64,000 bases of DNA from Phyto melanocephala (lineage: Eukaryota > Arthropoda > Insecta > Diptera > Rhinophoridae), in assembly GCA_941918925.1 (NCBI GenBank), contig OW799236.1:16281474-16345473 (forward strand). Direction: 5' to 3'. How positions within the stretch are numbered: position 1 is the stretch's first letter; every line of letters starts with the position of its first letter. The translations under genes were made by a program, and so were the position numbers. This document shows, piece by piece, positions 10,777 to 21,569 of this stretch. Under the pieces are notes generated by a model, which saw nothing but the letters and a program-made list of their open reading frames with translations, had not been told where the DNA came from and made no database searches.

Positions 10777-13674
10777 TTACCCCCTATGTACCCCGGGAGT
10801 ACTACATGAATAAAAGTTTTGACCAGAAACACTATCTGGTCGTTCCCTTAAAATTCCAATCGCGGAAAGATAATTAGTGTTTGACCAACTAAATTCCTGC
10901 TCGCAGGACAAAATATCCTGCATTACACTGCCTTCAAAGTAAGTCAATCTTTCTACAAAATGCCTTAACGAATCAATAGCATAAATGGAAATAGGAGATA
11001 TGTTCGCCTGCTTGTATATAAATTTATTCGAAAACCTTTTCTCAAAAGACTTAAAATTTTTTCCAATGCACTTTCGTACAATATGGCGCTCAAATACCTC
11101 CATTCTTTTCATCATTGTTTTAGAGATGCTAAACCATATTGGAAATGCATATAAAAGAATTGGTCTTATATTTACTTTGTACAAAAGTAATTTTGTGTTA
11201 ACTGGTAAAGATTTACTATTAAACAATCTCGAAAAAGCACCTTTAACTCGATTTGCCTTTTCTAAATTATAAACTACATGCTTATTAAATTTTAACAATT
11301 TATTAAAGTTTACTCCAAGATACTTCACGCTATCCTTAAATATGATTTCCGAACTATTTAACGTTAATTTCAAATTTTTACTTTCTGGGACAACAGTATA
11401 TTTGCATTTTCCAGAAGCATTACGTAAACATAAAGCGTTGCTCTTGGAAGCATTAATTTTTATTCCCCAATGAGAATAATATTCATCAACATATTTAAGG
11501 TGCGATGAAACACGTTGGAGCGCTACTAAAGGAGATTCATCATGAGAATAAAGTAATGAATCGTCAGCATAAAGTGTACCCTTAGAGTTATTAAATTCAT
11601 GGGGAAAATCATGAATAAATATGTTGTACAAAAGAGGTGCCAATACAGAGCCCTGTGGAACACCACAATAAATATCACCCAGAGAAGAAGACCAATCATC
11701 AATTTGAACGTAAAATTTCCTGTCATCAAAAAAGCTTTTAAAAAGTTTTATAATTGCTGCGTTAAAACCAAGTCCTATCATTTTAAAAAGTATGCCATTA
11801 TGATAGGCCTTATCAAAAGCTTTTTCTACGTCAAGTGATACTGCAACAGTGCAATGACCTTTTCGTAAATTTTTAACGACATCAGTGTGAAAACTTAGAA
11901 GAGCATGCACTGTGGAATTACCTTTCTTAAACCCAAACTGTTTCTGAGGGATATATGGCTCATTCAGATCTATATCCATTTTTTCCCGAATTATTTTTTC
12001 AAATAACTTTCCTACATTAGAAAGTAATGAAATTGGTCTTAAGCTGTCAATATCAATTTTACCCTTCTGTTTTGGTATAGGAATTATCCTTGCAATTTTC
12101 CATGAAATAGGAAAATAGGAGTTGTTTAAGCAATTATTAAATAATATAGTAAGGTATTCAAAGGCTTTAATAGGAAGTTTCTTAATTAAATAGTTCGATA
12201 TATTATCCAAACCACACGACTTTTTATTATTTATCTGCCTAGAAATTTCCAAAAGATTATTTAAACTTGTAAACTTTAAATTACCCTCGTTGTTTAATGA
12301 AGTTGTATTGTCATTGTATGTTAGTTGATTTGAGAGTTGTGAAATTGTTTCATGTATGGCTTCATTAACTTGTGAAACATTTCTATTAGGTGGAGAACAC
12401 TGATAAACAGAGGAAAAATGATCTTTTAAAATATCTAATTTGTGATTCACATCTGTAATTTTTACACCGTTAACGGATATATCTTTAACACCAGATCGAT
12501 TCGCATTTCCAATAATCTTAAAAATTCGTTTATAAGCCATTGGTCCAGGTTTTATTTCTTTTAATTTTTCACTAAAAATATTTGCCTGCTCTAACTCAAT
12601 CTGCTCCTTTATAATTATTTTAATTAAATCAATTTGCTTTGAAATTAGCAAGTATTCAGGATGTTTTCTGTTCAGAGTCCTTTTAAATATCCTTTTTAAA
12701 TCTTTCTGCCAGTTATATTTGATACGAAGTAAATTTTTCACTTTATCAGAAACAACATATTTTTCATTTTTCCTTATAAATTTTGTGGAATGAATTTTCG
12801 TCATAAAATTTATTGTGGTATTAAATTCTTCTATAAAACAATCTATTTCTCTATTTGATAAATTTCTATTATCCGGAGGAAAATGATTCAATAGGGTATT
12901 ACTGACGTCAATTTTGAATGTATTCCAATCTGTGCCTTTGAAAGACACAAAATGGTTAGGAATTTTGAAAATAAAGTTAAAATCTAATAATGAAATATGA
13001 AGACCTAAAGGAAGATGATCCGAAAAAGTAGGCAGTGTAAATGTCTTAAAATTTGGAACGAAATTTTCAATAAAATTATTGCTTACTATAAAATGGTCTA
13101 AATGAGAGCATCCGCCTGGATAGGTGGGATGTGAATCACATATACGAGTAACTGAAATGGATTCATCCTGAACCCAATTTGAGAGAATTTCGCCATTAAA
13201 GTTGTTGCTTATATCACCCCAAGAAGAGTGCTTTGCATTCAAATCCCCACCTAATATCAACCCATCATAACTGTTTGAAAAACTCAAAATGAAAGACATA
13301 CCACTATGTATAATTTGACGATTGCAGTTACTTGGAAAATAAATTGACCCACAAAGAATTTTCTTACTGCTACCATTTAACGAAACTTTTATTACAATAA
13401 ATAAATTTGGAAAACGAAGGTTTGGAATGCATACTTTTGAAAAGGAAATAAAGTTTTTAACCGCTATACCTATACCTAATTGACTTTCGTCCCTTAGAAC
13501 TGTATAGTCGTCAAAATACACATTTGCGTTTAAGGGCAGATGCATTTCTTGTAAAAAAGCAATTTCAATGTTAAATTTATTTAATATCATATTAAGCTCA
13601 ATTTTTCTTCCTATATTGACAAGAGAACCAACATTAAAAGTTACTAAATTTAGAGAATTACGGACCATAGACAT
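10777..13674 (-). CDS. ORF2: endonuclease-reverse transcriptase of Jockey-like LINE
   Basis: The 965-residue protein nicks target DNA and copies element RNA by target-primed reverse transcription. The N-terminal AP-type endonuclease shows LVTFNVGSLV, AFLQEMHLP, GGDLNAKHSSWGD and SDHLPLGLHI, which hold the catalytic Asn, Glu, Asp and Asp-His residues. The RT domain shows ARIIPIPKQKG, LRPISLLSNVGKLFE, QFGFKKGNSTVHAL, SLDVEKAFDKAYH, GVPQGSVLAPLLYN and the catalytic YADD (residues 702-705, DNA 11560-11571), followed by the KYLGVNF thumb-side motif. No RNase H follows, as expected of the Jockey clade. Length is normal for the family and no frame breaks are seen. The start ATG overlaps the end of ORF1 (ORF1 stop at 13658-13660), as in coupled translation of related elements. 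Confidence 0.95.
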   Translation of the reverse strand: MSMVRNSLNLVTFNVGSLVNIGRKIELNMILNKFNIEIAFLQEMHLPLNANVYFDDYTVLRDESQLGIGIAVKNFISFSKVCIPNLRFPNLFIVIKVSLNGSSKKILCGSIYFPSNCNRQIIHSGMSFILSFSNSYDGLILGGDLNAKHSSWGDISNNFNGEILSNWVQDESISVTRICDSHPTYPGGCSHLDHFIVSNNFIENFVPNFKTFTLPTFSDHLPLGLHISLLDFNFIFKIPNHFVSFKGTDWNTFKIDVSNTLLNHFPPDNRNLSNREIDCFIEEFNTTINFMTKIHSTKFIRKNEKYVVSDKVKNLLRIKYNWQKDLKRIFKRTLNRKHPEYLLISKQIDLIKIIIKEQIELEQANIFSEKLKEIKPGPMAYKRIFKIIGNANRSGVKDISVNGVKITDVNHKLDILKDHFSSVYQCSPPNRNVSQVNEAIHETISQLSNQLTYNDNTTSLNNEGNLKFTSLNNLLEISRQINNKKSCGLDNISNYLIKKLPIKAFEYLTILFNNCLNNSYFPISWKIARIIPIPKQKGKIDIDSLRPISLLSNVGKLFEKIIREKMDIDLNEPYIPQKQFGFKKGNSTVHALLSFHTDVVKNLRKGHCTVAVSLDVEKAFDKAYHNGILFKMIGLGFNAAIIKLFKSFFDDRKFYVQIDDWSSSLGDIYCGVPQGSVLAPLLYNIFIHDFPHEFNNSKGTLYADDSLLYSHDESPLVALQRVSSHLKYVDEYYSHWGIKINASKSNALCLRNASGKCKYTVVPESKNLKLTLNSSEIIFKDSVKYLGVNFNKLLKFNKHVVYNLEKANRVKGAFSRLFNSKSLPVNTKLLLYKVNIRPILLYAFPIWFSISKTMMKRMEVFERHIVRKCIGKNFKSFEKRFSNKFIYKQANISPISIYAIDSLRHFVERLTYFEGSVMQDILSCEQEFSWSNTNYLSAIGILRERPDSVSGQNFYSCSTPGVHRG

Positions 13675-15322
13675 CTTGAATTTCCTTAATTAAACTCACG
13701 CATTCCTTTCGGGCTTGATCTCTTGTCATAGACTTGTAATTTTTTATAAAATTAGTAATTTTATCCTCTAGCGTCAAAGACTCCGGACCACAAACTTCTT
13801 TAGCGATTTCCAAAAATTCCCGAATCAAAGCTGGTTTTTCGTGCCTGTTTTGTAGAGGAACTTCAGTCAAACCATTAAATAAACTGGCAAAAGATTTATT
13901 TTTGGAAATATGATTAGATGGTTTGAGAGCCATTTCAACATTAGCAGTTGCTGTTACTTTCCTAGACTTTACTTCCTCATAAGATTATCTTCTATAAGAA
14001 ACGTATTTCTTATATGCAGGACACCCCCTATAATTTGATGTATGACCACTCTCATTGCAGTTAACGCAGAACGGTAATATATTATTCTCAGGGACAATAG
14101 CACATTCACCTGGGGCATGCTTTTCATGACATTTTACACACGAAAAAGGGCGACTACAATTTTTAGAATAATGACCCCACCTTTGGCATCTCCAACACTG
14201 TGGAACTTTCGTATTAGTCTTTGGCCGTTCCCATGTCACTGCCTGTCTAAGGATACATTTTACGCCAAGCAACTCATTTACTTTACGATTCGGTTTGAGG
14301 GTTACTAAAAATAAACCTGTGTCAATGCCTTGTTTTCTTGAATATTCCGTCGAAAACTTTGAAATAGAGTCAACTGTGTCTGGGACAATTATGTCAATTT
14401 CCGATTTAATATCATTGATATCAGATTTATAATACAAACCTCTACAAACAATGCTCTGACGTTTAAACTCCTTGGGAGTGTATGTATAAGAAGGAATTTC
14501 CTTTTCCCTTAAAAGCTCCATCATTTCTGAATGTGCAGAAGAGTCTTTGAAGTACAGTTTGCTCTTGTATTTACCCTGATTCTTAATTTTGAATTCTACG
14601 TTTTTGGAATTTAGCTGGTCAATTAAAGATTTAATATTTACATTTTCAAGAAATATAGGAGGGCAATAAGAATTTATGTTTCTTAGAATAGAAGTATTAT
14701 CAATAAATCCTGAATTACTACAATCTAAATTTGTGGAACTAATTGGCCTTTCGGCCTCTACATTTAAGTCACCTAATACAGAATACTTATTTGTTCTATT
14801 TACATTATCAACCAACTTATTTAATTTTTTAAATTGACAATTAGCCAAATCAATTTTTACGTCACCTTGAAATGTTCGTTTTTTGTTTTTGACTGTTTGA
14901 AATTCGACTTCCATTGATGAAATTGACAATCGCTCATGGTCCGTACAGGTTTCAATTTGTTCCTCTGATAGAATTGGTATTTTTATGTTTTCCAAAACTT
15001 GGACGTTGCTATTTACAGATACAAACGATTCTTCTAAATCTCCTTTTGCTTGCGTTAATAGAGACTGTTTATCAAAAGCAGCATCACGAAGTTGTTGGCC
15101 AAGCTGGGAATTTCTGACAACAGTTTCTTTTGCCTCTGGCTTATTTACACTCTGTACATTAGGTTGAGCAATAGGATGATTTGAATTCGCTACAACATGT
15201 GTGCCTTTGGAAATAGCCAATGTCTTCTTTTTAACAGCTAATAATGTTTTTCCAGAATTATTAGGAGGTCGTCCTCCAGTTTGAGAAAGTAAGGGATCCT
15301 TTCCCATCTTATTAATATTCAA
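13658..15322 (-). pseudogene. ORF1: gag-like nucleic-acid-binding protein with one in-frame stop
   Basis: ORF1 begins at the ATG at 15322 and reads 445 residues to a TAA at 13985-13987. The same frame continues for 108 more codons to a stop at 13658, which overlaps ORF2. The first part ends in three zinc knuckles starting at residue 376: CWRCQRWGHYSKNC, CVKCHEKHAPGEC and CVNCNESGHTSNYRGC. The N-terminal half is polar and low in recognisable motifs, as usual for LINE gag proteins. The total of about 553 codons fits Jockey ORF1. The TAA is therefore a premature stop (or a readthrough site). It removes the tail after the last knuckle but leaves the nucleic-acid-binding domain. Confidence 0.88.
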
Positions 15323-15435
15323 TTATTAACACACAAAATATTTTTAAATAAAAACAAAAAAAAATTAATTTTTTTTTTCTCAAAGAAAATTTTAAATTAT
15401 TTTAAAACAATTTTCAAAGCTTTCTTCGCGAAATC

Positions 15436-15448
15436 TGTATGAAAGATA
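15436..15448. repeat. Target-site duplication, right copy (13 bp)
   Basis: TGTATGAAAGATA, the partner of 10383-10395, immediately outside the 5' end of the retrotransposon. Confidence 0.85.
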
Positions 15449-15495
15449 TTGAAAGCACAACTGAAATTTGGTCTGGTCAGTAATTCTAGGGTTAA

Positions 15496-18051
15496 GAAAG
15501 CAACAAATATTTATACTTATATATAGCTGCTCCTATAAATGTTACAAAAACAAAAATTATCTAAAAATTCTTTAGCGTTGGAACTACATAGATTTTTCTC
15601 AAACAGAAAATCTTTACATCCTAAAAATATTCTTCATTTGTCAACCTTACTTTCGCCCCTAAAAACACACACTCAAAAATGTCCAATGTCATCAAACACT
15701 ATTCAGTTAAAATGATTTCAGAAAAATGAAAACAGAAAAAAAAACAAGATAAAACTGTAAGCAAATTGGGATTTCCTGATAATCAAAATTTACTAGATTT
15801 ACTGTTAGACACAAAGAGTAACGAAATAATAGTTAAAAAAAATTTAACAGCAAATGAACACATAAACTTCAATTCTCAATTCGTTTAAACTAGTTTTCCC
15901 TTTTGTTCTATTTTTGTTATGCATACGAGTACGCAAAGGTTTGTATGGGTAAATAACTCGTTTAGTATTAATCGTAACAAGAAATCTAGTTACGCCCACA
16001 CGTATGCTATAAAAATTTAACATTTTGTTTATTTCAAGAAAATACATAAAATCCAATGAGAAAAAAAACGATTTAATTCTTAGAAACGTAACGAATTTCG
16101 GAAAAAGTGCACACAAAAAAAAAATACAACAACAAAAATTGCCCTAGAAAAGATAAACGAGACGTACATACATATGTCTAATAAACAGGACGGTGAATGG
16201 CAATATAGCAATGACTGCTAGAAAATTTTGTAAAAACGCATATAAGTATTTCATACCCTTATGTAGAGCATGATTTGAAGAAGTAATTGTGTCAGTAGTT
16301 GTAGTAGTTAGAAGTTGTAATAATAGTAGTATTTTATGCAGCTCTAGTAGTTGTTGTAACTTTTCTTATACAACAGAAAGGTAAAAATCACATGTTTTCA
16401 AAAAAAATTTTTTGGTTTGGTATTTTGTTTGTGGACTTTTTTTTTGGAGTTTTGATGAAATGAAATGCTATTTATACAGCAAAGGAAAATAAAGTCACAT
16501 AACAGTTGGAACATGAATGGGAAGTAATTATTTTTAAATCTGATTTTTTTCTAAGACAAATACATATGACTTAAAACAAAATTTCTCATAGAGATAATAT
16601 AAACAAAATCAGTTCAAATCTAAAGACATTTGAAAGGTTATTTAACCACCTTGTTCTCACAGTTTTATAGTGTTGTTAAGAAGTAGAGAAAATACATTCC
16701 AATTATTTTATTTATTTCATTTAAAAAACTTGCTTACAGACTGTAGTGTTGCGTGATGTAACGAAGTTACAAAATGCTTTAACATACACTCAAATATAAC
16801 TGTAGACAATTGAAATGTATAGATGTTTGAAAGGACGCATACAGCCTTGCAGAAGGACAGAAAAAAGCATTTCAATTAAAAAGACTTGCAAGGAAAGAAA
16901 TATGTTTACTGTGAGAAAATGTACAAATTTTTATAATTTTTTTAACTGTGCCCTAAAATAAAAACAAAATTATAAAAAAAATTTTATAAAAAAAACTTTT
17001 ATCTACAAATGAGGATAAAAATTTGTCTGGAAAATATATTTGTGTTTTAATAAGAAAACAGTGGTCTCTGCAAAACTTATTGTGCTTCAGCCCTTCTGAG
17101 TTCTTCCGGTACTAAATATTATTAGTTCTCGGGACATTGTTAAGAGTTTCTTGATCCAAACCTGGTGATGGCAAAGCTAAAAATCAAAATAAGCTGTCAT
17201 TGTCCGGCTACTCCAGCAGAGTGCGTAACGTTCGCCATCAAGACATCCACAAGACAGTGAGCAAAACAATATAGGAAAGTAAAAAAAAACTTAAACCCTC
17301 AAATTTGTATCCCATGATTCTCTCATGGCTACGCTCTGATATCTAACTTTCTAGCCTGCAGCTGATTGAATACTGCATTGACCTGTCCCCTAACAATGGC
17401 AAATCTATTTATTCATTGATTTGCCTCTATATTGTCCCTACAGTTTAGTTTTTCTCACTAACCTTGTGTTTTAAGATTACTTCTCCACAACTAACATCAA
17501 CTCTAAAGTCATGTCTAGCTCACCTTGTCGCTTAGACAATAACAATATTTCTCAAATGTGGGACTTTCAATTTCATCACCGAAGATAAAACTAAACTTGA
17601 GCTCGCGTTTTCTCTCGCCACCGCAATAAAGCTAACCTTTGGGGCCAAACAAAAGTGAGTATTAAATTAAATTTTTTTCCCGGCTTGACTTTTTCTATAC
17701 ATTTCAGTCCGTAAAACAAAAGATATGGTTCAGTCTGGTGCTATCACCCCGGTGGTTTGAAGTCTCTGATGTAATCCAAGACTCACCCCTTTGTTGTGTA
17801 TTAAATAGGTGTAACCAGGATATGACGGTGGCGTTTTAATAAGGAGATTTTATAGTGGTGTGTATGGTGTTTGTGTAATAAAAATATGCGTTTATGTTTT
17901 TTTTATATTTTATTTATTAAATTTAATATTTAAGATTTAATGAAACATGTAATTTATTTTTTTTTGTGTCAAAATCATTGTGTGTATATGTATGTATGTA
18001 TGTCTAATTTTTATTCATTTAAATAAAAAACAATCTTTTTTTTATTAACAT
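15496..18051. other. AT-rich non-coding stretch
   Basis: About 2.5 kb with no supported gene. A somewhat less AT-rich block at 17050-17850 has stops in all frames and matches nothing recognised; it could be an old retroelement fragment. Confidence 0.35.
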
Positions 18052-18067
18052 AAAAAAAATATTTAAT
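18052..18067. repeat. 16-bp direct repeat flanking the ribozyme array, left
   Basis: AAAAAAAATATTTAAT at 18052-18067 recurs at 26058-26073, on the other side of the array. It may be a target-site duplication, but the sequence is simple and AT-rich, so chance or A-run slippage cannot be excluded. Its last few bases overlap the start of the inverted monomer. Confidence 0.4.
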
Positions 18068-18226
18068 CATATATTTATATTTATTCGAACTTTTTTCTAT
18101 ATATTAAATTTTAATGTGAACCATTTTTTATTTTGGCTTAAGTTCATTTGTTTATTTATTTAATTTTATAATTCAAATTAAATTAAATTGTTACCATTTT
18201 AGGAATATTCTTTCTAAAAATTATTT

Positions 18227-18294
18227 CCGATATTAGCCGAGTGGAATGCATTTTCGAAATCAGCTACGATTTCATCATCAGCACTCTTTATCGG
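18227..18294 (-). ncRNA. Hammerhead ribozyme, type I, inverted copy
   Basis: The reverse complement is identical over all 68 nt to the plus-strand copies. It is the only ribozyme on this strand and faces the copy at 18792, so a read-through transcript would form a long hairpin in this region. Confidence 0.85.
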
Positions 18295-18791
18295 TATACT
18301 ACTATGTAACTTAAAATTCCTATTTATGTTACAATTGAATGAAATTTGAATTAGTGAATCTTAGTATCATTTTTCATATTTTGTTGAATATTTAATTTCA
18401 CCTATCAAATGACAATTCATAATTCAACATGTTCATATTCTTCTATATTCGTAATACATTTTCGTTATGCTTTCAATATCCATCCTTTGGCTGGAATTAT
18501 TGAAAACAAGGTTGTATTTACATTTTCATTTATATAAGTCCATCTAGGTGATATAAATGAAAATGTAAATACAACCTTGTTTTCAATAATTCCAGCCAAA
18601 GGATGGATATTGAAAGCATAACGAAAATGTATTACGAATATAGAAGAATATGAACATGTTGAATTATGAATTGTCATTTGATAGGTGAAATTAAATATTC
18701 AACAAAATATGAAAAATGATACTAAGATTCACTAATTCAAATTTCATTCAATTGTAACATAAATAGGAATTTTAAGTTACATAGTAGTATA

Positions 18792-18859
18792 CCGATAAAG
18801 AGTGCTGATGATGAAATCGTAGCTGATTTCGAAAATGCATTCCACTCGGCTAATATCGG
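18792..18859 (+). ncRNA. Hammerhead ribozyme, type I (reference copy)
   Basis: The RNA can be read 5' to 3' as: stem I outer CCGAU; loop AAA; stem I inner GAGUG; core CUGAUGA; an extra U; stem II GAAAUC, loop GUAGCU, GAUUUC; core GAA; stem III AAUGCAUU; cleavage base C17; stem I inner CACUC; loop GGCUAAU; stem I outer AUCGG. All Watson-Crick pairs in both parts of stem I and in stem II are perfect. The predicted scissile bond follows C at 18842, in UUC, an allowed NUH triplet. The asymmetric stem I loop sits where natural hammerheads contact loop II. Stem III is a self-complementary 8-mer, too short to fold well alone, as in dimer-acting hammerheads of animal satellites and retrozymes. The extra U between A9 and stem II is non-canonical. 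Activity is inferred. Confidence 0.87.
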
Positions 18860-19333
18860 AAATAATTTTTAGAAAGAATATTCCTAACATGGTTACAATT
18901 TAATTTAATTTGAATTATAAAATTAAATAAATAAACAAATGAACTTAAGCCAAAATAAAAAATGGTTCACATTAAAATTTAATATATAGAAAAAAGTTCG
19001 AATAAATATAAATATATGATTATAACACACATGGCACGGTGTTAATGACACTCAAGAATTCATTGTTCAGTGTCTATCACCGAGATGGACTTATATAAAT
19101 GAAAATGTAAATACAACCTTGTTTTCAATAATTCCAGCCAAAGGATGGATATTGAAAGCATAACGAAAATGTATTACGAATATAGAAGAATATGAACCTG
19201 TTGAATTATGAATTGTCATTTGATAGGTGAAATTAAATATTCAACAAAATATGAAAAATGATACTAAGATTCACTAATTCAAATTTCATTCAATTGTAAC
19301 ATAAATAGGAATTTTAAGTTACATAGTAGTATA

Positions 19334-19401
19334 CCGATAAAGAGTGCTGATGATGAAATCGTAGCTGATTTCGAAAATGCATTCCACTCGGCTAATATCG
19401 G
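19334..19401 (+). ncRNA. Hammerhead ribozyme copy 2
   Basis: Identical to the 18792 copy, at +250 in the monomer starting at 19084 (CCGAG, AACCTG variant). Confidence 0.85.
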
Positions 19402-19875
19402 AAATAATTTTTAGAAAGAATATTCCTAACATGGTTACAATTTAATTTAATTTGAATTATAAAATTAAATAAATAAACAAATGAACTTAAGCCAAAATAA
19501 AAAATGGTTCACATTAAAATTTAATATATAGAAAAAAGTTCGAATAAATATAAATATATGATTATAACACACATGGCACGGTGTTAATGACACTCAAGAA
19601 TTCATTGTTCAGTGTCTATCACCTAGATGGACTTATATAAATGAAAATGTAAATACAACCTTGTTTTCAATAATTCCAGCCAAAGGATGGATATTGAAAG
19701 CATAACGAAAATGTATTACGAATATAGAAGAATATGAACATGTTGAATTATGAATTGTCATTTGATAGGTGAAATTAAATATTCAACAAAATATGAAAAA
19801 TGATACTAAGATTCACTAATTCAAATTTCATTCAATTGTAACATAAATAGGAATTTTAAGTTACATAGTAGTATA

Positions 19876-19943
19876 CCGATAAAGAGTGCTGATGATGAAA
19901 TCGTAGCTGATTTCGAAAATGCATTCCACTCGGCTAATATCGG
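19876..19943 (+). ncRNA. Hammerhead ribozyme copy 3
   Basis: Identical motif in the monomer starting at 19626 (CCTAG, AACATG variant). Confidence 0.85.
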
Positions 19944-20417
19944 AAATAATTTTTAGAAAGAATATTCCTAACATGGTTACAATTTAATTTAATTTGAATT
20001 ATAAAATTAAATAAATAAACAAATGAACTTAAGCCAAAATAAAAAATGGTTCACATTAAAATTTAATATATAGAAAAAAGTTCGAATAAATATAAATATA
20101 TGATTATAACACACATGGCACGGTGTTAATGACACTCAAGAATTCATTGTTCAGTGTCTATCACCGAGATGGACTTATATAAATGAAAATGTAAATACAA
20201 CCTTGTTTTCAATAATTCCAGCCAAAGGATGGATATTGAAAGCATAACGAAAATGTATTACGAATATAGAAGAATATGAACCTGTTGAATTATGAATTGT
20301 CATTTGATAGGTGAAATTAAATATTCAACAAAATATGAAAAATGATACTAAGATTCACTAATTCAAATTTCATTCAATTGTAACATAAATAGGAATTTTA
20401 AGTTACATAGTAGTATA

Positions 20418-20485
20418 CCGATAAAGAGTGCTGATGATGAAATCGTAGCTGATTTCGAAAATGCATTCCACTCGGCTAATATCGG
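20418..20485 (+). ncRNA. Hammerhead ribozyme copy 4
   Basis: Identical motif in the monomer starting at 20168 (CCGAG, AACCTG). Confidence 0.85.
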
Positions 20486-20959
20486 AAATAATTTTTAGAA
20501 AGAATATTCCTAACATGGTTACAATTTAATTTAATTTGAATTATAAAATTAAATAAATAAACAAATGAACTTAAGCCAAAATAAAAAATGGTTCACATTA
20601 AAATTTAATATATAGAAAAAAGTTCGAATAAATATAAATATATGATTATAACACACATGGCACGGTGTTAATGACACTCAAGAATTCATTGTTCAGTGTC
20701 TATCACCGAGATGGACTTATATAAATGAAAATGTAAATACAACCTTGTTTTCAATAATTCCAGCCAAAGGATGGATATTGAAAGCATAACGAAAATGTAT
20801 TACGAATATAGAAGAATATGAACCTGTTGAATTATGAATTGTCATTTGATAGGTGAAATTAAATATTCAACAAAATATGAAAAATGATACTAAGATTCAC
20901 TAATTCAAATTTCATTCAATTGTAACATAAATAGGAATTTTAAGTTACATAGTAGTATA

Positions 20960-21027
20960 CCGATAAAGAGTGCTGATGATGAAATCGTAGCTGATTTCGA
21001 AAATGCATTCCACTCGGCTAATATCGG
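20960..21027 (+). ncRNA. Hammerhead ribozyme copy 5
   Basis: Identical motif in the monomer starting at 20710 (CCGAG, AACCTG). Confidence 0.85.
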
Positions 21028-21501
21028 AAATAATTTTTAGAAAGAATATTCCTAACATGGTTACAATTTAATTTAATTTGAATTATAAAATTAAATAAAT
21101 AAACAAATGAACTTAAGCCAAAATAAAAAATGGTTCACATTAAAATTTAATATATAGAAAAAAGTTCGAATAAATATAAATATATGATTATAACACACAT
21201 GGCACGGTGTTAATGACACTCAAGAATTCATTGTTCAGTGTCTATCACCTAGATGGACTTATATAAATGAAAATGTAAATACAACCTTGTTTTCAATAAT
21301 TCCAGCCAAAGGATGGATATTGAAAGCATAACGAAAATGTATTACGAATATAGAAGAATATGAACATGTTGAATTATGAATTGTCATTTGATAGGTGAAA
21401 TTAAATATTCAACAAAATATGAAAAATGATACTAAGATTCACTAATTCAAATTTCATTCAATTGTAACATAAATAGGAATTTTAAGTTACATAGTAGTAT
21501 A

Positions 21502-21569
21502 CCGATAAAGAGTGCTGATGATGAAATCGTAGCTGATTTCGAAAATGCATTCCACTCGGCTAATATCGG
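21502..21569 (+). ncRNA. Hammerhead ribozyme copy 6
   Basis: Identical motif in the monomer starting at 21252 (CCTAG, AACATG). Confidence 0.85.

Larger units (their letters stand above)
10396..15435 (-). mobile_element. Jockey-like non-LTR retrotransposon, nearly complete (5.04 kb)
   Basis: This minus-strand LINE has a 5' leader (15323-15435), ORF1 (gag-like, about 15322-13658 with one in-frame stop), ORF2 (endonuclease plus reverse transcriptase, 13674-10777) and a 3' UTR (10776-10396). The 3' end on the minus strand shows AATAAA followed by four short repeats of AACT/TAAC. A 13-bp target-site duplication flanks it exactly. ORF1 and ORF2 overlap by 17 nt. With ORF2 open for 965 codons and an intact duplication, the insertion is young. 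Apart from the single ORF1 stop it could be competent. Confidence 0.92.
7589..15495 (-). mobile_element. Decayed piggyBac-like element enlarged by insertions
   Basis: The left end reads TTAACCCTAGGATTACCGG from 7589. The right end, reverse-complemented from 15495, reads TTAACCCTAGAATTACTGACC. TTAA target sites followed by CCCTAG termini are diagnostic of piggyBac-family transposons, and the subterminal GGTCTGG blocks are also inverted. Transposase remnants on the minus strand sit at 7847-8935. The interior has been invaded by a DINE-1-like element (8279-8803), possibly another TIR element (9054-10218), and a Jockey-like retrotransposon (10396-15435). The N-terminal half of the transposase is missing. 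Confidence 0.75.

Noticed and set aside
10985..11838. Plus-strand frames at 10985-11272 and 11599-11838 and a second minus frame at 11526-11729
   Set aside because: They are shadows of the reverse-transcriptase ORF2, which is open through the whole interval.
17050..17850. Less AT-rich block that might be an old retroelement
   Set aside because: All frames are closed and no motif could be named with confidence, so it was left as unassigned.
18465..18677. 70-codon frame across the inverted junction
   Set aside because: It reads through the palindrome (its two halves mirror each other) and is a product of the inverted repeat.
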